Shown here: positions 25,819 to 35,296 of the stretch, piece by piece
Layout of the letters: the number at the start of each line of letters is the position of its first letter
How positions within the stretch are numbered: position 1 is the first letter of the stretch
Notes under the pieces: model-generated
Told to the model about the DNA's origin: nothing
The model's input: only the letters and a program-made list of their open reading frames with translations
Databases searched by the model: none
Made by a program: the position numbers and the translations under genes
Assembly: GCA_048264105.1 (NCBI GenBank)
Contig: JBLXDJ010000003.1
Location: forward strand, 496,001 to 560,000
Direction of reading: 5' to 3'
DNA length: 64,000 nucleotides
From: Oceanospirillum sp048264105
Lineage (GTDB): Bacteria > Pseudomonadota > Gammaproteobacteria > Pseudomonadales > Halomonadaceae

Positions 25819-26412
25819 ATGGGACAATCTGTAGGTAATGCCGGCGTCTTTCTGGTCATGACCCTTGTTAATCTGTATCTGTTTATTGTGATGCTGCGCT
25901 TTATTCTGCAGTTCTCGCAGGCCGATTTTTATAACCCGATCTCTCAGGCGATCGCCAAGGCGACCTCTCCCTTGGTGAACCCGCTGCAAAAAGCACTCAA
26001 GCCTGTCGGGCGCGTCAGTATCGCAACGCTGGTTATCGCGTTTTTTGTCAAACTGGTGGGTATTGCGCTGGTCTTTATTATCGCCGGACAAGGGGTTCCA
26101 CCTGTGGTGAACCTGCTGCTGGGTTCTCTGACCGGTGTCATCACCACCTTGCTGGATATCTACTTTTACGCCCTGATCGGCTCGATCATTCTGAGCTGGG
26201 TTGCGCCACAAAGCAGCCATCCGGGTGCCATGCTGATCTTCCAGATCACAGAGCCGGTCATGTCACCGGTACGCAATATTCTGCCCTCCATGGGCGGGCT
26301 GGATCTGTCGCCGATTTTTGTCTTTATCGGGATCAATGTGCTCGAAATCATGGTGATGGGTACGCTGGGTCAGGCATCCGGTATGCCACGCTATCTGATT
26401 GCCGGTCTGTAA
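25819..26412 (+). CDS. yggT: YggT family membrane protein
   Basis: Small integral membrane protein with two copies of the YggT repeat, each with hydrophobic helices; the second copy contains LSWVAPQSSHPGAMLIFQITEPVMSPVR. The 197-residue product starts at ATG 25819, with GGAG nine bases upstream. An upstream in-frame ATG at 25753 would add 22 hydrophilic residues and has no ribosome-binding site. The family has been linked to osmotic or potassium tolerance and to cell division in some bacteria; its molecular role is unknown. Confidence 0.9.
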   Translation: MGQSVGNAGVFLVMTLVNLYLFIVMLRFILQFSQADFYNPISQAIAKATSPLVNPLQKALKPVGRVSIATLVIAFFVKLVGIALVFIIAGQGVPPVVNLLLGSLTGVITTLLDIYFYALIGSIILSWVAPQSSHPGAMLIFQITEPVMSPVRNILPSMGGLDLSPIFVFIGINVLEIMVMGTLGQASGMPRYLIAGL

Positions 26413-26441
26413 CGCTCCCGACAGACCTTTTTCAGCCTTTG

Positions 26442-26469
26442 AAAAGAGCAGCAAACGCTGCTCTTTTTT
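26442..26469 (+). terminator. Rho-independent terminator of yggS-proC-yggT
   Basis: An 11-bp stem AAAAGAGCAGC/GCTGCTCTTTT with loop AAAC is followed by further T. It separates yggT from metX. Confidence 0.9.
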
Positions 26470-26724
26470 CGTTTTGGCATCCTGCCGTAAGACCAAAGTA
26501 AACAACGATAAGCCATTATTTTTCTTCTGAATAAAGCGCTGCCGTCTGCAGCAACAACTGTGTTACAGTGAACCTTTCCGTGGCTTGTGCCCCTGTACTC
26601 TGAACGCGCCTGTTTCAATACCCGAATGACTGCAACCAAAACCCTGTTGCAAAACTTCTGAACCGGCGATGGCAGGGGAGGCTAAGCCGCCCGCAGACAT
26701 CTTGATTGAGGAAGATCCTGGGAA
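26470..26724 (+). other. Leader and upstream region of metXW
   Basis: About 255 nt precede metX after the yggT terminator. A possible stem GCGCTGCCGTCTGCAGC lies near 26536-26552. I compared the region with SAM-I, SAM-II and SAH riboswitch consensus elements as remembered and see no match. The regulation of metXW is therefore not evident from sequence. Confidence 0.5.
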
Positions 26725-27909
26725 ATGCCTAATGCGATTCCTGAAGATTCTGTCGGTATTGTCGAACCGCAGATTGCCCGCTTCGACACCCCGCTGGAAC
26801 TCACCTGTGGCCGTACGCTGGACAGCTACGAACTTATCTATGAAACCTACGGCACACTTAACGCTGATCGCTCCAATGCGATACTGATCTGTCACGCCCT
26901 GAGCGGCACACACCATGCGGCCGGTTATCACTCGATGGATGACCGGAAACCCGGCTGGTGGGATGCCTATATCGGTCCCGGCAAGTGTATCGATACCAAC
27001 CGTTTTTACGTGGTTTGCCTGAACAATCTGGGCGGCTGCAGTGGCTCTACCGGCCCGACCTCTATTGATCCGGCCACCGGAAAGACCTACGGCCCGGATT
27101 TCCCGGTTATGACGGTCACCGACTGGGTGAACAGCCAGATGCGTCTGGGTGATTATCTGGGTATTGATACCTGGGCAGCTATTGTTGGCGGCAGCCTCGG
27201 TGGTATGCAGGCGTTGCAGTGGTCCATTAACTACCCTGACCGTATGCACAATACGGTGGTGATCGCGGCAGCCCCCCGTTTGTCGGCCCAGAATATCGCC
27301 TTCAACGAGGTCGCCCGTCAGGCGATCATGAGCGACCCTGAATTTCACGATGGCCGCTATGCCGACCATGGCACCATTCCCCGCCACGGTCTGCGTCTGG
27401 CACGTATGGTAGGGCACATTACCTATCTGTCTGAGCACTCCATGGGCGATAAGTTTGGCCGCGACCTGCGCTCCGACAAGATCAACTTCGGCTATGACGT
27501 AGAGTTTCAGGTGGAAAGCTACCTGCGCTATCAGGGCGATACCTTCTCGGAAAGCTTCGATGCCAACACCTACCTGCTGATGACCAAGGCGCTGGATTAC
27601 TTCGATCCTGCAGCCCGCTATGGTGGTGACCTGTCTAAAGCCGTGGCTCAGGCGAAGAGCAACTTCCTGCTGATCTCCTTCAGCACCGACTGGCGTTTTG
27701 CTCCGTCACGCTCTGAAGAGATCGTTGATGCTCTGACCGAGGCCGGTCGCAATGTCAGCTATGCCTGTATCGAATCCCCCCACGGTCATGACGCCTTCCT
27801 GATTCCGAACGAACGCTATGAGGCTGTCTTCTCAGCCTTTATGAATCGGGTCGCCCATCAGGCTGAAGCAACTGACAAACGTGAAGAAGGGGAAAAAGCA
27901 TGCATCTGA
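26725..27909 (+). CDS. metX: Homoserine O-acyltransferase MetX
   Basis: Activates homoserine for methionine synthesis. In Pseudomonas relatives MetX proteins use succinyl-CoA, elsewhere acetyl-CoA; the acyl donor cannot be decided by eye. The 394-residue alpha/beta hydrolase has the nucleophile elbow GGSLGGMQ, the conserved GSTGPTSIDP loop and the C-terminal catalytic SPHGHDAFL histidine. GAGGA precedes the ATG. The stop overlaps the metW start by ten bases. Confidence 0.94.
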   Translation: MPNAIPEDSVGIVEPQIARFDTPLELTCGRTLDSYELIYETYGTLNADRSNAILICHALSGTHHAAGYHSMDDRKPGWWDAYIGPGKCIDTNRFYVVCLNNLGGCSGSTGPTSIDPATGKTYGPDFPVMTVTDWVNSQMRLGDYLGIDTWAAIVGGSLGGMQALQWSINYPDRMHNTVVIAAAPRLSAQNIAFNEVARQAIMSDPEFHDGRYADHGTIPRHGLRLARMVGHITYLSEHSMGDKFGRDLRSDKINFGYDVEFQVESYLRYQGDTFSESFDANTYLLMTKALDYFDPAARYGGDLSKAVAQAKSNFLLISFSTDWRFAPSRSEEIVDALTEAGRNVSYACIESPHGHDAFLIPNERYEAVFSAFMNRVAHQAEATDKREEGEKACI

Positions 27910-28499
27910 CACGCCCTGACTTAGCGATTATCCAGAACTGGATTCAACCCAAAAGCCGTCTGCTCGATCTGGGTTGCGGTAGCGGCGAACTACTGGATTT
28001 TCTGCAGCATAAAAAACAGGTTTACGGCTACGGCCTTGAGATCGACGATCAGAAGATCACCGAATGTATCGCCAAAGGCGTCAACGTCATCGAGCAAAAC
28101 CTTGATGATGGCCTGAGCAACTTCAAAGATCAGAGCTACGATGTGGTCGTGATGACTCAGGCGCTGCAGGCGATGAAGCGCCCGGATCTGATGCTGGAAG
28201 AGATGCTGCGTGTGGGTAAGGAATGTATCGTGACCTTCCCGAACTTCGCCTACTGGCGCTGCCGTTTCTATCTGGCGGTCAAAGGGGAGATGCCGGTTTC
28301 CAAGTCTCTGCCCCACACCTGGTACAACACGCCGAACATTCACCTGTCCACGTTCCGGGATTTTGAGCAGCTGTGCAAAAGCCGCAACCTGCGCATTATC
28401 GATCGTGCTGTGGGCAACAGTGAGCATGAAAGCCACTGGGCTACCAAGTTATGGCCAAACCTGTTCGGTGAAGTGGCGATCTACCGCGTTACCCGTTAA
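27900..28499 (+). CDS. metW: Methionine biosynthesis protein MetW
   Basis: Class I methyltransferase-like protein that accompanies MetX in proteobacteria; in Pseudomonas it is needed for full MetX function. The 199-residue product has a SAM-type glycine loop LLDLGCGSGELL (about 20-31), an acidic LEIDD at the second strand and the family segment FPNFAYWRCRFYLAVKGEMP. The start lies within the metX reading frame, ten bases before its stop, so coupling is likely. Confidence 0.94.
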   Translation: MHLTRPDLAIIQNWIQPKSRLLDLGCGSGELLDFLQHKKQVYGYGLEIDDQKITECIAKGVNVIEQNLDDGLSNFKDQSYDVVVMTQALQAMKRPDLMLEEMLRVGKECIVTFPNFAYWRCRFYLAVKGEMPVSKSLPHTWYNTPNIHLSTFRDFEQLCKSRNLRIIDRAVGNSEHESHWATKLWPNLFGEVAIYRVTR

Positions 28500-28562
28500 C
28501 CGGAACCCAGCTGAAAAGCCGAAGTCAGACAGGCAAACCAACCGTTTCTGTGGAGTTTCACT

Positions 28563-29027
28563 ATGCACGTATTAACTTTCAATCGCATGCTGCTCAGCGT
28601 TATGGCGGGACTGGCTCTGATGCTGAGCCTGATCACTCCGGCACAGGCCGAGCAATATGAGCAGGTGGGTGATTACCAGATCCATTACAATACCTTCACA
28701 ACGGGGTTTCTGCAGCCGGAAGTGGCTCAGGCCTACGGCATTGTCCGTAGCCGCTATCAGGCGATGATCAATATCTCGGTTCTGAAAAAACAGGCAGATG
28801 GCCGCTACAAACCGGTAGAAGCACTGGTCACCGGCGACGTGGCTAATCTGGCCGGTCAAAGCGTTAATCTGGCGTTCCGTACCATTCGTGAACCGAATGC
28901 GATCTACCAGATCACCAGCTTTAACTTTACGGAAGACGAACCAACCCGCTTCCGTCTGAAGGTGCGCTTTGATCCCAATATGGAACCCTATGATCTGAGT
29001 TTTATCCGCCGTTTTTATGGTGAATAA
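28563..29027 (+). CDS. DUF4426 periplasmic protein
   Basis: Secreted protein of unknown function, encoded between metW and rdgB also in Pseudomonas. The 154-residue product has a signal peptide ending around PAQA-EQ (residue 29). A mature beta-rich domain follows with the family opening GDYQIHYNTFTTGFLQPEVA. GGAG precedes the ATG. It is probably co-transcribed with metXW, since only 63 nt separate it from metW and no terminator intervenes. Confidence 0.86.
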   Translation: MHVLTFNRMLLSVMAGLALMLSLITPAQAEQYEQVGDYQIHYNTFTTGFLQPEVAQAYGIVRSRYQAMINISVLKKQADGRYKPVEALVTGDVANLAGQSVNLAFRTIREPNAIYQITSFNFTEDEPTRFRLKVRFDPNMEPYDLSFIRRFYGE

Positions 29028-29053
29028 GCCCGCCGTCCCTTCCGAATAAGCCT

Positions 29054-29078
29054 CGTTCCCACGCTCTGCGTGGGAACG
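29054..29078. repeat. REP-like perfect palindrome
   Basis: A perfect 11-bp inverted repeat CGTTCCCACGC/GCGTGGGAACG with a 3-nt loop lies between the DUF4426 gene and rdgB. It has the form of a widespread REP-type extragenic palindrome mobilised by RAYT transposases. It has no T-run, so it is not a standard terminator. No RAYT gene is in the window. Confidence 0.75.
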
Positions 29079-29099
29079 CCGATATAGAGAACAGATCCC

Positions 29100-29699
29100 A
29101 TGAGCCAGAAATTAGTCCTCGCCAGCGGCAACAAAGGCAAACTGAAAGAGTTTGGTGAAGTGCTGGCACCACTGGGCTTTGAAGTTGTGCCCCAGTCCGA
29201 ATACAACGTACCTGAAGTGGACGAAACCGGCCTGACCTTTATCGAAAACGCCCTGCTGAAAGCCCGTGAAGCCAGCCGTGTCAGTGGCCAGCCTGCGATG
29301 GCCGATGATTCCGGTATCGAAGTCGATGCCCTTAATGGCGCACCGGGTATCTATTCCGCCCGTTTTTCCGGTGAAGGTGCAACCGATGCCAGAAACAACG
29401 CCAAGCTGCTGGAAGAACTGAAAGGCCTGCCTGAAGCTGAACGTACCGCCCGCTATTGGTGTGTGCTGGTTTATCTGCGCCATGCCGATGACCCGACACC
29501 GATTATCGCTCAAGGCAACTGGGAAGGCCGTATTCTGGAAGCACCGGAGGGCGAAGGTGGCTTTGGTTACGATCCACTGTTCTTTATCGAAGAGCAGGGC
29601 TGTACCGCTGCAGCCATGAGCCGGGAAGAGAAAAACAAACTCAGCCATCGTGGCAAGGCGACACTGGATCTGGTCAGCCAACTGAAAGCCCGTGGCTAA
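29100..29699 (+). CDS. rdgB: XTP/dITP pyrophosphatase RdgB
   Basis: Removes non-canonical purine nucleotides (ITP, XTP, dITP) from the pool. The 199-residue Ham1-family protein has the N-terminal LVLASGNKGKLKEF substrate loop, the metal-binding DDSGIEVDALNGAPGIYSAR segment, and the C-terminal GGFGYDPLFF and LSHRGKA motifs. It is followed 45 nt later by hemW, the usual neighbour. Confidence 0.96.
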   Translation: MSQKLVLASGNKGKLKEFGEVLAPLGFEVVPQSEYNVPEVDETGLTFIENALLKAREASRVSGQPAMADDSGIEVDALNGAPGIYSARFSGEGATDARNNAKLLEELKGLPEAERTARYWCVLVYLRHADDPTPIIAQGNWEGRILEAPEGEGGFGYDPLFFIEEQGCTAAAMSREEKNKLSHRGKATLDLVSQLKARG

Positions 29700-29744
29700 A
29701 CGCTCTCTGCGCCAACGCGATTAATAGACTGACCGGATCTGAAT

Positions 29745-30929
29745 ATGACTCTGCCACCGTTAAGCCTCTACATTCACATCCCCTGGTGTGTTCAAAAGTG
29801 TCCCTATTGCGACTTTAACTCCCACGGCGTGGATCGCTTTAAGGCTGCAACCGACACACCTCAGGATGCAGGCCTGCCGGAGCAGGAGTATATTGCCGCT
29901 CTGATGCGGGATCTGGATGCGGATCTGGCGGGGGCACAGGGGCGACCTCTGACCAGTATTTTTTTTGGTGGCGGTACGCCCAGCCTGTTTTCACCGGAGG
30001 CGATCGGACAGATTCTGCAAGGGGTCGAACAGCGCATCCCTTTTGCAGACGATATCGAGATCACCTTAGAAGCAAACCCAGGCACCGTAGAGCAGTCGCG
30101 TTTTGAAGGTTATCGCGAAGCCGGTGTAAACCGGCTCTCCATTGGCATTCAGAGCTTTGATCCTGAGCAGCTGAAACGCCTTGGCCGCATCCATAACAGT
30201 CAGGATGCCATCCGCGCTGCCGAAAGCGCCCGCAAGGCCGGTTTTACCCGCTTTAATCTCGACCTGATGCACGGTCTGCCGGAGCAGACCGAAGCCGAGG
30301 CTCTTGCCGACCTGCAACAGGCGATTGATCTGCAACCGGATCATATCTCCTGGTATCAGCTCACGTTAGAACCCAACACCGCTTTTTATCAGGCACCACC
30401 GCCGTTACCGGATGACGATACCCTTTGGGAGATTCAGCAGGCGGGGCAAAAACTGATCGCCAAAGCCGGTTATCAGCAGTATGAAGTTTCCGCCTACGCT
30501 AAACCCGGTTCCGAAGCCCGTCACAACCTCAACTACTGGCAGTTTGGCGATTACCTCGCCATTGGCGCGGGTGCTCACGGCAAGATTACCTGGCCGACAG
30601 CCGACGGTGGCCTTGAGATCGTCCGAACCAGCAAGCAGCGACACCCCAAACAATATCTGAACGCCGTGGATTACACCTCTCAGCGCACAACGCTTGAGCC
30701 GCAGGAACTGCCGGTAGAGTTTCTGATGAATGCCTTACGGCTGAAAGAGGGTGTGGATGAATCACTTTATCCACAGCGTACCGGACTCCAACTCAGCAGC
30801 CTGTCACCGGAACGGGAGAAGCTGCAGCAGATGGGATTACTGGAAAACGGCACGGGCAGACTTAACACCACATCAGAAGGCTTTACCTATCTGAATGCGG
30901 TGCTGGAGAGTTTTCTGAGAGCAGATTAA
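29745..30929 (+). CDS. hemW: HemW, haem chaperone / radical-SAM protein
   Basis: Radical-SAM relative of HemN that binds and hands over haem to membrane respiratory proteins; it is often mis-annotated as coproporphyrinogen dehydrogenase. The 394-residue product has the cluster-binding Cys15, Cys19, Cys22 (CVQKCPYCDF), GGGTPS, the ITLEANPGT segment and the HemW C-terminal domain. It lacks the extra N-terminal cysteine region of HemN. It ends the rdgB-hemW pair; the next gene is convergent. Confidence 0.93.
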   Translation: MTLPPLSLYIHIPWCVQKCPYCDFNSHGVDRFKAATDTPQDAGLPEQEYIAALMRDLDADLAGAQGRPLTSIFFGGGTPSLFSPEAIGQILQGVEQRIPFADDIEITLEANPGTVEQSRFEGYREAGVNRLSIGIQSFDPEQLKRLGRIHNSQDAIRAAESARKAGFTRFNLDLMHGLPEQTEAEALADLQQAIDLQPDHISWYQLTLEPNTAFYQAPPPLPDDDTLWEIQQAGQKLIAKAGYQQYEVSAYAKPGSEARHNLNYWQFGDYLAIGAGAHGKITWPTADGGLEIVRTSKQRHPKQYLNAVDYTSQRTTLEPQELPVEFLMNALRLKEGVDESLYPQRTGLQLSSLSPEREKLQQMGLLENGTGRLNTTSEGFTYLNAVLESFLRAD

Positions 30930-30979
30930 AGCAACCATTAGCCAGCTGCACCGTTTCAGGCAGCAGCGGCTAATGGCGT

Positions 30980-33457
30980 TCAGGATTGTTCTAACAGCCC
31001 ATGAGTCACCGGATTCGACTGCGATAACTTTTTCTCAAGTTCGGCAAGGGGAAGTGGTCTGCTATAGAGAAAACCCTGACCGATATCGCAGCCACTTGCC
31101 ATCAGAAAGGCCGCCTGTTCCGGCTGCTCGATCCCCTCAGCTACCAGGCTCAGGCCCAGCTGCTGCGCCAGCACAATAATGGTTCGGGTAATGGCGCAAT
31201 CGTTCCGGCCATGGGGCAGATCTTTTACAAAGGCACGATCCACCTTAAGCACATCAATCGGCATCTTTTTCAGATAAGCCAGAGAAGAGTAGCCGGTGCC
31301 AAAATCATCAATGGCAAGACTCACGCCCAGAGCTTTCAGCTCATGCAACATGGGCAGCATGTCATTCATATTTTCCATCAACATGCTTTCGGTAATCTCT
31401 AACTCGATCCACTTAGGATCGACCCCGGTCTGCTGCAGAATGGTTTCCACCTGACTGACAAAGCCCGGATCCTGAAACTGACGTACCGAAAGATTGACCG
31501 CCATACGAATCGGCTTACGCCCTGCCTTCTGCCAGGTCACAATCTGCCGACAGGCGGTTTCCAGTACCCAGTGGCTGATCGGAAGAATTAAACCGGTCTC
31601 TTCGGCGAATGGAATAAATTCCAGTGGGGGTATCAGGCCTCGCACCGGATCATTCCAGCGGATCAGGGCTTCAACACCGATAATGCGCTGATTCTTCAGA
31701 CACACCTTGGGCTGATAATAAAGCTCCAGCTCATTGTTCTGCATCGCTTTTCTCAGGCGAACTTCCAGATCCAGACGCTTCTGCGCTTCCTGATTCAGCT
31801 CTTCCGAGAAGAAATGGCAGTTACTGCCGGTTTGCTGCTTCGCCTTGTACATTGCCAGCTCAGCATTGCGCAGCGCTTCGGTTGTGCCCGATGCATCCTG
31901 TGGCAAAAAGGCCACGCCGATACTGGCGAAAGCGTTAATCGTATGCGGGCCTAATTTGACCGTACGATTAAACTGATAGCAGAGCTGATCAAGCCAGTCG
32001 TTGAGTTTTTCCCGACTGCTGGCACGGTGCAGGATAGCAAACTCATCACCACCTAAACGCACCAGTATATCTGAGTCACTGACCACGACTTTTAAGCGAT
32101 GCGCTGCCGTTTTGATCAGGCGATCCCCCATATCGTGACCGAGAGAATCATTAACCCGCTTGAAGTCATCCAGATCGATAAAGACCAATACGGTCTGACG
32201 ATCAAAACCCGAGGCTTCAGATTCGGCAAAGAACTCATCCAGATTATCCAGCAGGAACTGACGGTTCCCGAGGCCTGTGATCGGGTCGAAAAATGCCAGC
32301 TGCTGGATTTTTCGGTCGGTTTCCCGCTGTTCGGTCAGATCCTCTCCCACCGCCACCAAACCTGTGATGACGCCATCATCAGAAGCGACAGGAGAGACGG
32401 AGAGGCTGTTCCAGAACAACTCACCATTTTTACGACGGCATAGCAGCTCACCATGCCAGGGCTTACCCTGACCGAGGGTTGCGGCCAGATGACGACGGAC
32501 TTCAGGTGAGGTACGACCTGCAGAAAGAAAGTCTACATGCCGCCCTATGACCTCATCCGGTGAAAAGCCGGAGACGCGGCAAAACTGCCAGTTCACATAT
32601 TCAATTTTGTAATCAGCCCCCGTCAGCATCACGCTGCTGCCACTCTGATCCAGCGCATTGGACAGCTTCTCTTTCTGCCGCTCCGCCTCCAGCCGGTGAG
32701 TAATATCGTGAACAATCGAGTACAACAGCTTCTGACCGCGATACTCCACCGGCCCACTGTGTACCTCAACATCACGCAGTTCACCAGAAGCTAACTTGTG
32801 CCGGAAAATAAAGTGATTTCGCTCCTCCTGCTCCGCATCCACCATCGCCTGAACGATCTCTGTTTCTGACATCGCATTGATATCCGTGGCGTGCAAAGAG
32901 GTGATCTGATCGTGGCTATAGCCATAAAAGCGGCAGGCGGCTTCGTTCGCATCCACTACCGCACCGGTTTCCGGGTTGATCAGTAACTCAACAACCCGAC
33001 TGCCTTCAAATAACTGCCGGTAGCGTTGCTCACTTTCACCCAGTTGGCTTTCAGCTGATTTGCGTTCGGTAATATCGACCAGATAACCGTTGAATCCGGC
33101 AGGCTCGCCGGTGTCGGTCCATTGGATCATGGTGACATCCATCACCCAGATATAGTGGCCGTCCCGGTGACGCAGGCGATAGTCTTTGTGGGTAAAACGC
33201 GAGGTACGGGTATCCAGAGCAAGGGACACCTCGTTGGCAACAAGATCAAGATCATCAGGATGTATCAGATCAGAATAGGTCAGCTGGTTATCCAGAAACA
33301 GATCAGCTGAATAACCCAGCAGTTCTGCGACATTATTTGTCACAAAGTGCACCGGCCAGGGATTACCCTCAACAGGTTGAGTTCCCCATTTAAAAACCAC
33401 CACCGGCCCGGTATCAAACAGACTGGGGTCGATAAAAGCCTTCCCTTGCGTATCCAT
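30980..33457 (-). CDS. PAS-PAS-PAS-GGDEF-EAL c-di-GMP protein
   Basis: Large cytoplasmic signalling protein with no membrane segment. Three PAS-type sensor domains lie at about 20-135, 145-258 and 265-380. They are followed by a GGDEF domain (385-545) with an intact GGDEF at 469-473 and an EAL domain (565-815) with EAL at 606-608 and DDFGTGYSSLAYL. No RxxD inhibitory site precedes the GGDEF. Both catalytic motifs look intact, so it could make or break c-di-GMP; in such hybrids one activity usually dominates, and this cannot be read from the sequence. GGAG precedes ATG 33457. It is convergent with hemW. Confidence 0.9.
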   Translation of the reverse strand: MDTQGKAFIDPSLFDTGPVVVFKWGTQPVEGNPWPVHFVTNNVAELLGYSADLFLDNQLTYSDLIHPDDLDLVANEVSLALDTRTSRFTHKDYRLRHRDGHYIWVMDVTMIQWTDTGEPAGFNGYLVDITERKSAESQLGESEQRYRQLFEGSRVVELLINPETGAVVDANEAACRFYGYSHDQITSLHATDINAMSETEIVQAMVDAEQEERNHFIFRHKLASGELRDVEVHSGPVEYRGQKLLYSIVHDITHRLEAERQKEKLSNALDQSGSSVMLTGADYKIEYVNWQFCRVSGFSPDEVIGRHVDFLSAGRTSPEVRRHLAATLGQGKPWHGELLCRRKNGELFWNSLSVSPVASDDGVITGLVAVGEDLTEQRETDRKIQQLAFFDPITGLGNRQFLLDNLDEFFAESEASGFDRQTVLVFIDLDDFKRVNDSLGHDMGDRLIKTAAHRLKVVVSDSDILVRLGGDEFAILHRASSREKLNDWLDQLCYQFNRTVKLGPHTINAFASIGVAFLPQDASGTTEALRNAELAMYKAKQQTGSNCHFFSEELNQEAQKRLDLEVRLRKAMQNNELELYYQPKVCLKNQRIIGVEALIRWNDPVRGLIPPLEFIPFAEETGLILPISHWVLETACRQIVTWQKAGRKPIRMAVNLSVRQFQDPGFVSQVETILQQTGVDPKWIELEITESMLMENMNDMLPMLHELKALGVSLAIDDFGTGYSSLAYLKKMPIDVLKVDRAFVKDLPHGRNDCAITRTIIVLAQQLGLSLVAEGIEQPEQAAFLMASGCDIGQGFLYSRPLPLAELEKKLSQSNPVTHGLLEQS

Positions 33458-33618
33458 TGCCTACTCCGGCCTCGCTCTGACTGCACATCTTGCTGCAGCG
33501 ATCTTGTTATTAGAATTATGAGAAGTGATACCCGCTGCAGGTTATAAAACCATGACAGGAAAGTATCTATATAGGGCAAAAGCATAAAGAATGTCAGGGT
33601 ATACCCTAACCCAAACAA

Positions 33619-33643
33619 AAAAGCCCCTGCAAGAGGGGCTTTT
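33619..33643 (-). terminator. Rho-independent terminator of the tolC-like gene
   Basis: AAAAGCCCCT, loop GCAAG, AGGGGCTTTT lies 15 nt past the tolC stop on the minus strand; the reverse A-run gives the U tail. Confidence 0.88.
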
Positions 33644-33657
33644 CAGGTTAGCAGTAA

Positions 33658-34986
33658 TTAACCTGCTTTTTTCTGCAACCACTGATCAAGGGCAGCAATA
33701 TCATCTTTTTTCAGTGTTCCGGCAGCCTGTTTCAGCTTGATCAAACTCACCAGATAACTGTAACGGGTATCCAGATAAGCGGTCTGGGCGGTGTAATAGG
33801 CTTGTTCCGCCTGCAGCACATCAACAATGTTGCGGGTACCCACTTCGTAACCGGAACGGGTCGCACGCAGGGCACTTTCAGAAGACAGCAGCGCCTGACG
33901 ACGCGCCTCAACCTGCTGAACACTGGTCGTCACCTGAATATAGTAACTGCGGGCATTCAGAGCAGCAGAGCGGCGCGTGAGCTCTAAACTCTGCTCAGAC
34001 TGGTTCAGGTAATGGCCAACCTTGTTGATGTTGGCGCTGGTAGAGCCACCGGCGTAGATCTGCCAGCCCATCTCAACACCCACAGCCAAGTTGGTCAGGT
34101 TTGTCTCGCTAGCATCATCTTTATCGCTGTAGGCAAACTGAGCCACCCCGTTAACATATGGCAGATAAGCTGACTTGGCAGCTTTCACTGCGGTCGTTGC
34201 GACATCTTTCTGTTTCTGAGCCGCTTTGACGTCCGGGTTATTAGCCAGCGCCAGATCGATCCAGTACTGAACGGTTGCCGGTTGCGGCGACTTAACCGGG
34301 AAGTCTTTCGCCAGCGTATTCAGCTTGCCGTAGCTCTTACCGGTCAGCAGCTGCAGGGATTCTTCGCTGATCAGCAATGAACCTTCTGCTCCGATACGGG
34401 CGGCACGGGCACCGTCGTAGGCAGCCTGAGCTTCATTCACACCGGTAATCGGAATCAGACCCACTTTGAACTGCTGCTTAGCCTGTTCCAGCTGGCGTTT
34501 AATCGCTTTTTCCTGGGCCTGATATGAGGTCAGACTGTCCTGAGCACGCAGCACACTGAAAAAGGCCTCTGTAACTCGCACCATCAGGTCCATCTCAGCG
34601 GTCTGATACTCGTAGCGGGCCTTTTCGGTTGTCGCTTCAGCCACACCAATCTGGGCGATATTACCCACATTCAACAAGGGTTGCGTAAGCGTTACCGACA
34701 AAGCCGTTTCAGTATAGCTATCAGTGATATCCTGTTTCATCCCTCCCTGGATAGCAGATCCATCTGGAGAGTTGTTCATCAGACTACCACCAGCAGTAAT
34801 CGTTGGCTTCACGCCCGCCCAGGCTGCACTCTCATCTTCGATAACCGCATTCAGTTCAGACTGGGCTATTTTCAGCTGGTAATCGTTCTCTAAAGCATCC
34901 TGATAGACGCCGGATAGGGTTTGCGCCTGAGCATGAATACTCAAAGCAGAGATTAAAGCCGCTGAAATAGCGGTAAGTCGTCGCAT
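33658..34986 (-). CDS. tolC: TolC-family outer-membrane channel
   Basis: Trimeric outer-membrane duct for type I secretion and RND efflux. The 442-residue product from ATG 34986 (AGGAG seven bases upstream) has a signal peptide ending near AQAQ-TL and the duplicated OEP domain: QTLSGVYQDALENDYQLKIA near the N-terminus, and GTRNIVDVLQAEQAYYTAQ in the second half. An upstream extension to 35064 is not homologous and hides the signal peptide. No pump gene is adjacent, so it probably serves several partners. Confidence 0.92.
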   Translation of the reverse strand: MRRLTAISAALISALSIHAQAQTLSGVYQDALENDYQLKIAQSELNAVIEDESAAWAGVKPTITAGGSLMNNSPDGSAIQGGMKQDITDSYTETALSVTLTQPLLNVGNIAQIGVAEATTEKARYEYQTAEMDLMVRVTEAFFSVLRAQDSLTSYQAQEKAIKRQLEQAKQQFKVGLIPITGVNEAQAAYDGARAARIGAEGSLLISEESLQLLTGKSYGKLNTLAKDFPVKSPQPATVQYWIDLALANNPDVKAAQKQKDVATTAVKAAKSAYLPYVNGVAQFAYSDKDDASETNLTNLAVGVEMGWQIYAGGSTSANINKVGHYLNQSEQSLELTRRSAALNARSYYIQVTTSVQQVEARRQALLSSESALRATRSGYEVGTRNIVDVLQAEQAYYTAQTAYLDTRYSYLVSLIKLKQAAGTLKKDDIAALDQWLQKKAG

Positions 34987-35296
34987 GGTCTGCTCCTGCA
35001 CGTTATCAATTTGATCAGATAAAGCGGTTAACAGTGCCTCTGCACAGAAGCACCTGAAATTCATAAGTCATCAGACTCCAGTGTAACGTAAAAGCCACTG
35101 CAGCCAATCAGCAACCACTCTTCATAGTGGCTGCCAGCTATTTTAGATCAATCTAATATATTTGTTAACCAAAAACAATATTCGGCCGGTAAGTCTCGCA
35201 GAGGCTTACGGCTCACCCAAGTAAGATAATTAATCGAAATTACATCTTTAGGCGAAGATCGCCGGAATAATTCAGAAGATAGGCAAAAATGAAGAA
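34987..35296. other. Region upstream of tolC, with two hairpins
   Basis: About 310 nt. An imperfect hairpin GCAACCACT/AGTGGCTGC lies at about 35121-35145, and a 9-bp hairpin GTAAGTCTC/GAGGCTTAC at about 35188-35208. Neither is followed by a T-run. A promoter for tolC is expected here but could not be placed with confidence. No gene is seen. Confidence 0.5.

Noticed and set aside
26470..26724. Possible SAM or SAH riboswitch before metX
   Set aside because: No match to the conserved core elements of SAM-I, SAM-II or SAH aptamers could be found by eye.
26563..27438. Long minus-strand open frame (about 290 codons) opposite metX
   Set aside because: It lies wholly antisense to a well-conserved gene, has no family resemblance and no ribosome-binding site; long antisense frames are common in this GC-rich codon usage.
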